From Legionellales bacterium UBA5158 (GTDB lineage Bacteria; Pseudomonadota; Gammaproteobacteria; DSM-16500): a DNA stretch of 6,541 nt. The notes under the pieces were generated by a model, which was given only the letters and a program-made list of their open reading frames with translations, did not search any database and was not told the DNA's origin. The stretch is taken from contig DHXK01000130.1 in NCBI GenBank assembly GCA_002413665.1, positions 1 to 6,541 of the forward strand, given 5' to 3'. Made by a program: the position numbers and the translations under genes. Shown here piece by piece: positions 3,457 to 6,541 of the stretch (positions are counted from its first letter, which is position 1; every line of letters begins with the position of its first letter).

Positions 3457-5628
3457 TTATATTACCTGGTAACCTACACCGGGCTTTAAAAAATAATAAA
3501 CAAAATCATGAACGTGTTGACCATCTCTTCTAAGGTCTCTAAATAGCCAGCCTGTATAAATTCTTTGATCTATACCTACTGCATTTATTACAAGGTGTGT
3601 TGTAACATCGCTTACATGCTCTATCTGTATTTCATTATCTACATTAACTGTAAGGCCAAGGCCGGTAACATCTAAAGGCTGTGTGCCTGCGGCATCGCTG
3701 TAATATTCAAGCCATACCTCGCCATTGTCTTGTCGACTAAATAAAGATAATAAAATTGTTTGCGAATTGCGAACAGTTTGTTTTACATACACAATACCGG
3801 TAGGGCCGGTGATGCCGCTACCAACTGTTATATAAACCACTGCTAATGCTGTTAACGGCGTTGCTCCGGATGTTTCAGTGACTGTGTAAATAAAATTATC
3901 AACGCCGGTAAATGCACCGGATGGCGGCCTGTAGGTAATAATGCCGGCAGCATCAATATTGTATGTTCCGCCCTTCAATGTTGCACCGCTATTGGGTATC
4001 ACGGCCACGGGATCTCCATTGGCATCATAATCATTTGCCAACACACTGCCTTTTAAAATTACATCTGTTGTATAACCACGGACTAATGAATAATAATCAT
4101 CATTAGCTATTGGTGCAACGTTTGCGCTTACTAAAATTACAATCGTTGTTTTAGGCCCTTTGTCTGCGGGATCTACCAGATCATTACAAATTGTTTTTGC
4201 TTCTACAGAAACATTTGCTGTACCGCCTGCAGGTGCAGGGTTTACAAATAATCTTTCTACCTGGCCATGATTGCCTACGGCAATAAAAGTTTCCCGTGTG
4301 GTGCCGTTATCAATAACAATTTCAATTTTATCGTAACCGGTTTCCAAAGCCCAGGCGATGGTAAGTTTGTCGCTGCCGGTTTGCCGTACCTGCAATTTTT
4401 CTACTGCCGGGCACACGCCTGTGTTGATCGTTCCTGCAGGCGAGTAGTATTCGTTTTTAAATGCATTCTGCCACTCTACAATGTGCGAATAAAGACTTTG
4501 TTTGTTGGTGTACCATTTATCATTTTTACTAACAATATTTACCGGTACAAGCCTGTTGTTTTTTATTTCGAAAACATTTTTATTATTCACAAGGTCACGC
4601 AACCGGTCGAGCGCATCGAGCGGAAGGAAACCGGTATCGCCGGTAAATTTTTCCAGCTCAGCATTGAAAATATTTTCGTTTGCAGTATCAATAATTCCAT
4701 GCGAAAAATATTCAGGCGCTGTTACACGATCTGCATTTATTCTATCGTATTCTGTTTGCGCATCAATGATCCCGCGAAGCCTTACGGTTTCAATTCCGCC
4801 GATGGAGGATGTAAAAAGAAGATCACTTGTTTTATAAAATTGACGGTAATCTAAATAAAATTTTTGTGCGTTGCAGATAACAACATCATTTGTATTTTTT
4901 ACTGAAACGCTGTACCACACTGCGTATTTATCAACCGGTACAAGCGGGCCTAATGCAAGTTGATCAAAGCCTGCAGGCGTAGTATTTAATTGCCATTTTA
5001 CTGATGGCAGTGTTGCAAATAATGTTTCGCCTAATTCTGTGCCATCATTAAAACCGATGTTGTAATAAATATTTTGATCAAGATCATCATCGTACGGATA
5101 CAACCAGGAGAGGTATTTATTTTCTGATGCAAAAACTTTTTCTCTTTTTGCAGCGAATCGAAGGAATGGTTTATCATTCACTATCACCTGGGTAAAATAT
5201 TTATTAGGGTGCCACTCCTGAAAGCTCATGCCGCCTTTTATAATATAAAAGATATCGCTGGTATTTACTGATCCGGTAACGAGTACATTATCATTTAGCA
5301 AACGATATGTAATGCGAAAACGTTTTACCTGGCCTGTTATATTTATGGCGAGCGCCTGCGTAAGTGGCGGAATATATTGTGTTAGGTAACTACGCAAAAC
5401 CGTTTGCAGCGGCGTTGTTACTGATCCATCTTTTAATGGACTGTACACAGATTCTTTTGCTTCAGTAAAAATATTACTGCCAAAAACTTCTTCAATTTCT
5501 GTGCGCACAATTATGGTAAGATTTAATTGTTGCTCCGCAGATCTGTACGGAGTGATGGCAAATGAAAATGCAACCGGGTTACCGGAAAAACTTATTTCGT
5601 AGGGTGTTTTAATTAGCAGTAGTTCCAT
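3457..5628 (-). CDS. Large phage tail/baseplate-type protein with FN3-like and cadherin/Ig-like domains, 723 aa
   Basis: Residues 1-400 are rich in beta strands (LIKTPYEISFSGNPVAFSFA near the start) and end in a helix-containing segment SHIVEWQNAFKNEYYSPAG. I take this as a Bacteroidota tail- or baseplate-associated part, on context and style rather than a named domain. Residues 406-500 look like a fibronectin type III domain (CPAVEKLQVRQTGSDKLTIA, then YDKIEIVID). Residues 504-602 are a clear cadherin/VCBS-type Ig domain with the hallmarks APIANDDYYS, VLANDYDANGDPVAV, GTYNIDAAGIITYRP and GVDNFIYTVTE. Residues 610-723 form a further beta-rich C-terminal domain. Such Ig-like modules are common on phage tails and adhesins and often bind carbohydrate. 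There is no signal peptide, which favours a virion protein over a secreted adhesin. ATG at 5628 lies inside the upstream 148-aa gene (20-base overlap), so the two are co-translated. A REP-like repeat follows the stop. Confidence 0.82.
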   Translation of the reverse strand: MELLLIKTPYEISFSGNPVAFSFAITPYRSAEQQLNLTIIVRTEIEEVFGSNIFTEAKESVYSPLKDGSVTTPLQTVLRSYLTQYIPPLTQALAINITGQVKRFRITYRLLNDNVLVTGSVNTSDIFYIIKGGMSFQEWHPNKYFTQVIVNDKPFLRFAAKREKVFASENKYLSWLYPYDDDLDQNIYYNIGFNDGTELGETLFATLPSVKWQLNTTPAGFDQLALGPLVPVDKYAVWYSVSVKNTNDVVICNAQKFYLDYRQFYKTSDLLFTSSIGGIETVRLRGIIDAQTEYDRINADRVTAPEYFSHGIIDTANENIFNAELEKFTGDTGFLPLDALDRLRDLVNNKNVFEIKNNRLVPVNIVSKNDKWYTNKQSLYSHIVEWQNAFKNEYYSPAGTINTGVCPAVEKLQVRQTGSDKLTIAWALETGYDKIEIVIDNGTTRETFIAVGNHGQVERLFVNPAPAGGTANVSVEAKTICNDLVDPADKGPKTTIVILVSANVAPIANDDYYSLVRGYTTDVILKGSVLANDYDANGDPVAVIPNSGATLKGGTYNIDAAGIITYRPPSGAFTGVDNFIYTVTETSGATPLTALAVVYITVGSGITGPTGIVYVKQTVRNSQTILLSLFSRQDNGEVWLEYYSDAAGTQPLDVTGLGLTVNVDNEIQIEHVSDVTTHLVINAVGIDQRIYTGWLFRDLRRDGQHVHDFVYYFLKPGVGYQVI

Positions 5629-6055
5629 TTTGCATTTGTTGTTTTAGCATTGCAATCGCTTCTTCTGTGTAGCCATGCAATAATTTGTTTTGCAGATATG
5701 TTAGTTTTCCGTAAGCCACTTTTGAATATATTTTTTTTGGCTTGCGGATATTATCTTTTACCTGTGCAAGCCCTCCGCCTTTTGAAGCCTGCAGGTTTAT
5801 TCTTGTTGATCTTAATCCTCCCAATGGATGGCCGCGGCCAACACCCATATCTACCATTCGCAAATACTGCAGAAATGATAATTGTGATGAAGCTCCGGCA
5901 CCGCGTTGATATGCACGGTATGCAAGAGAATTTATTGCATCATCTGTAACGCCTATCCCCAGCCGCTTTGCAAGAATTTTCATTGTTGCAATAACGCTTG
6001 CATTGTATTCCTGCAGGCACTGCAGTTGAAATGTCATTTTTAAATCTCCGTACAT
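5609..6055 (-). CDS. 148-aa phage tail-module protein
   Basis: I chose ATG 6055-6053 (MYGDLKMTFQLQCLQEYNAS). An in-frame TTG at 6079 would add MERAEGEV, but those codons come from an interspersed hairpin repeat and are unlikely to be native. The ATG at 6037 (MTFQLQ) is another candidate. The protein has an N-terminal helical part (10-40, with VIATMKILAKRLGIGVTDDA), a middle with LSFLQYLRMVDMGVGRGHPL containing a Gly-rich turn, and a basic segment RKPKKIYSKVAYGKLTYLQN before a C-terminal helix YTEEAIAMLKQQM. The KPKKIYSK-to-MLKQ ending fits uncharacterised Bacteroidota phage structural proteins as I remember them. No named domain is recognised. Lying between a tail-terminator-like gene and the large tail protein, it is probably a tail-completion or connector protein. 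Its last 20 bases overlap the 723-aa gene. Confidence 0.8.
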   Translation of the reverse strand: MYGDLKMTFQLQCLQEYNASVIATMKILAKRLGIGVTDDAINSLAYRAYQRGAGASSQLSFLQYLRMVDMGVGRGHPLGGLRSTRINLQASKGGGLAQVKDNIRKPKKIYSKVAYGKLTYLQNKLLHGYTEEAIAMLKQQMQNGTTAN

Positions 6056-6092
6056 AACCTCACCCTCCGCCCTCTCCAAAGGAGAGGGAACT
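6056..6092. repeat. GC-rich hairpin repeat (interspersed element)
   Basis: CCCTCTCC (6070-6077), AAA, GGAGAGGG (6081-6088) is a perfect 8-bp stem with a 3-base loop. With its flank it reads GGAGAGGGCGGAGGGTGAGG on the minus strand. From memory this is a frequent intergenic repeat in Bacteroidota chromosomes. It sits between two tail genes, directly before the ATG at 6055. There is no U-run on either side, so it is not an intrinsic terminator. It could affect translation of the gene behind it. Confidence 0.75.
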
Positions 6093-6121
6093 TGTTCTTT
6101 TAAAATTGTTAGTTAATCATC

Positions 6122-6541
6122 TTATATAAATGTTCCTTCCTCAGGGGCCTTTGCGATATCAACTGTTTTTTGAAATTCAAAATCAAACTCACAGCGCCAT
6201 CCAAACACTCCTGAAAATAAAGGGCCAACAGGAATGATATTTAATTTAGCCAGGTCAATTTCTCTGAAGGGAGTTTCACAACGATCGACACCGGGCTTAT
6301 AATGATCCTGCCACATGCGCTGCAACAACGATAATATTATCTCTTCTGTTTTTTCGTAACATGCCTGCTCTGCCGAAAAAGATTTATCTGCAGGTTTATC
6401 AATTACCATAAAGGATCCTCTTGGCTTCAGACAAACATCATAAACAATTTGTGATTCGCTTGTGCTTTCATATAGCTCTATGCACAATGCAGGGAAGCCA
6501 ATGGATCTGCTGAGGCCGTCTATAATTTCGTCAGAAGAAAA
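6122..6541 (-). CDS. Tail-module protein, 5' end cut by window edge (139 codons visible)
   Basis: The frame is open from the TAA at 6124-6122 to the last base of the window, so the true start is beyond 6541. The TTG at 6487 is internal: the residues before it (FSSDEIIDGLSRSIGFPAL) continue the same domain. Visible features are the helix EIIDGLSRSIGFPAL, an unusual strand segment DVCLKPRGSFMVIDKPADKS, a long helix ACYEKTEEIILSLLQRMWQD, and a C-terminal sheet with IIPVGPLFSGVFGWRCEFDF. The order (short N-terminal helix, strand, long helix, paired C-terminal strands including the 'G-W-R-x-E-F-x-F' ending) resembles phage tail-terminator or tail-completion proteins, but no named family is matched with confidence. 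It is the most upstream visible gene of the tail module. The next gene starts 66 bases downstream, past the hairpin repeat. Confidence 0.8.
   Translation of the reverse strand, partial: FSSDEIIDGLSRSIGFPALCIELYESTSESQIVYDVCLKPRGSFMVIDKPADKSFSAEQACYEKTEEIILSLLQRMWQDHYKPGVDRCETPFREIDLAKLNIIPVGPLFSGVFGWRCEFDFEFQKTVDIAKAPEEGTFI

Noticed and set aside
4502..4837. Plus-strand open frame of 111 aa
   Set aside because: Also antisense to the 723-aa gene, Ser/Phe-rich, with no recognisable domain.
4267..4854. Long plus-strand open frame (195 aa)
   Set aside because: It lies wholly inside the minus-strand 723-aa tail gene. Its product is Cys/Phe-rich without domains, typical of an antisense shadow.
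5650..5949. Plus-strand open frame of 99 aa with hydrophobic start
   Set aside because: Antisense to the 148-aa tail gene. The hydrophobic look comes from reading the opposite strand.
6070..6088. Hairpin as intrinsic terminator
   Set aside because: No T-run follows on either strand, and the tail genes continue in the same direction.
6485..6487. TTG as start of the right-edge tail gene
   Set aside because: The frame stays open to the window end, and the upstream residues form a plausible helix continuous with the domain.

Overview
The window looks like part of a temperate phage or prophage of a Bacteroidota bacterium, probably Chitinophagaceae-like. The evidence is: AT-rich DNA with no convincing Shine-Dalgarno sites, promoter-like matches to the Bacteroidota consensus (TTTG, then TAnnTTTG), a DUF4468-type secreted protein, and two short interspersed repeats of kinds I associate with Bacteroidota chromosomes. 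The first 22 bases carry a Nextera/Tn5 mosaic-end adapter, so the left edge is an artificial contig end.

Layout, left to right. (1) 23-1931, all on the minus strand: a tightly packed 'early' operon reading leftward from about 1974. Its order is a 70-aa Cro-like protein, a 128-aa ASCH-like protein, two unrecognised proteins of 150 and 127 aa, a 65-aa Fis-type HTH protein, a 35-aa single-span membrane protein, a tRNA with a CAU anticodon, and the first codons of another reading frame cut off by the contig end. Adjacent genes overlap or lie 0 to 25 bases apart. (2) 1932-2035: a divergent control region with two face-to-face promoter candidates and several GTTAC/GTAAC half sites. (3) 2036-2848, plus strand: a CI-like HTH protein with a C-terminal coiled coil, then a stand-alone BRCT-domain protein. 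(4) 2835-3374, minus strand: a secreted DUF4468-like protein, convergent with the BRCT gene. (5) 3457-6541, minus strand: phage tail-type genes in the order partial tail protein, 148-aa protein, 723-aa tail/adhesin protein with FN3-like and cadherin/Ig-like domains. One interspersed repeat lies between two of these genes and another directly follows the last.

Working model (inference): the CI-like and Cro-like proteins compete at the control region to choose between lysogeny and expression of the leftward early operon. The BRCT and DUF4468 genes are accessory cargo between the switch and the tail module. The tail module encodes the distal tail or receptor-binding part of the particle. No integrase, terminase, capsid, portal or tape-measure gene is visible, so completeness of the element cannot be judged. 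Two items that routine annotation would probably miss are the 35-aa membrane protein and the operon-embedded tRNA with an unpaired first base pair.
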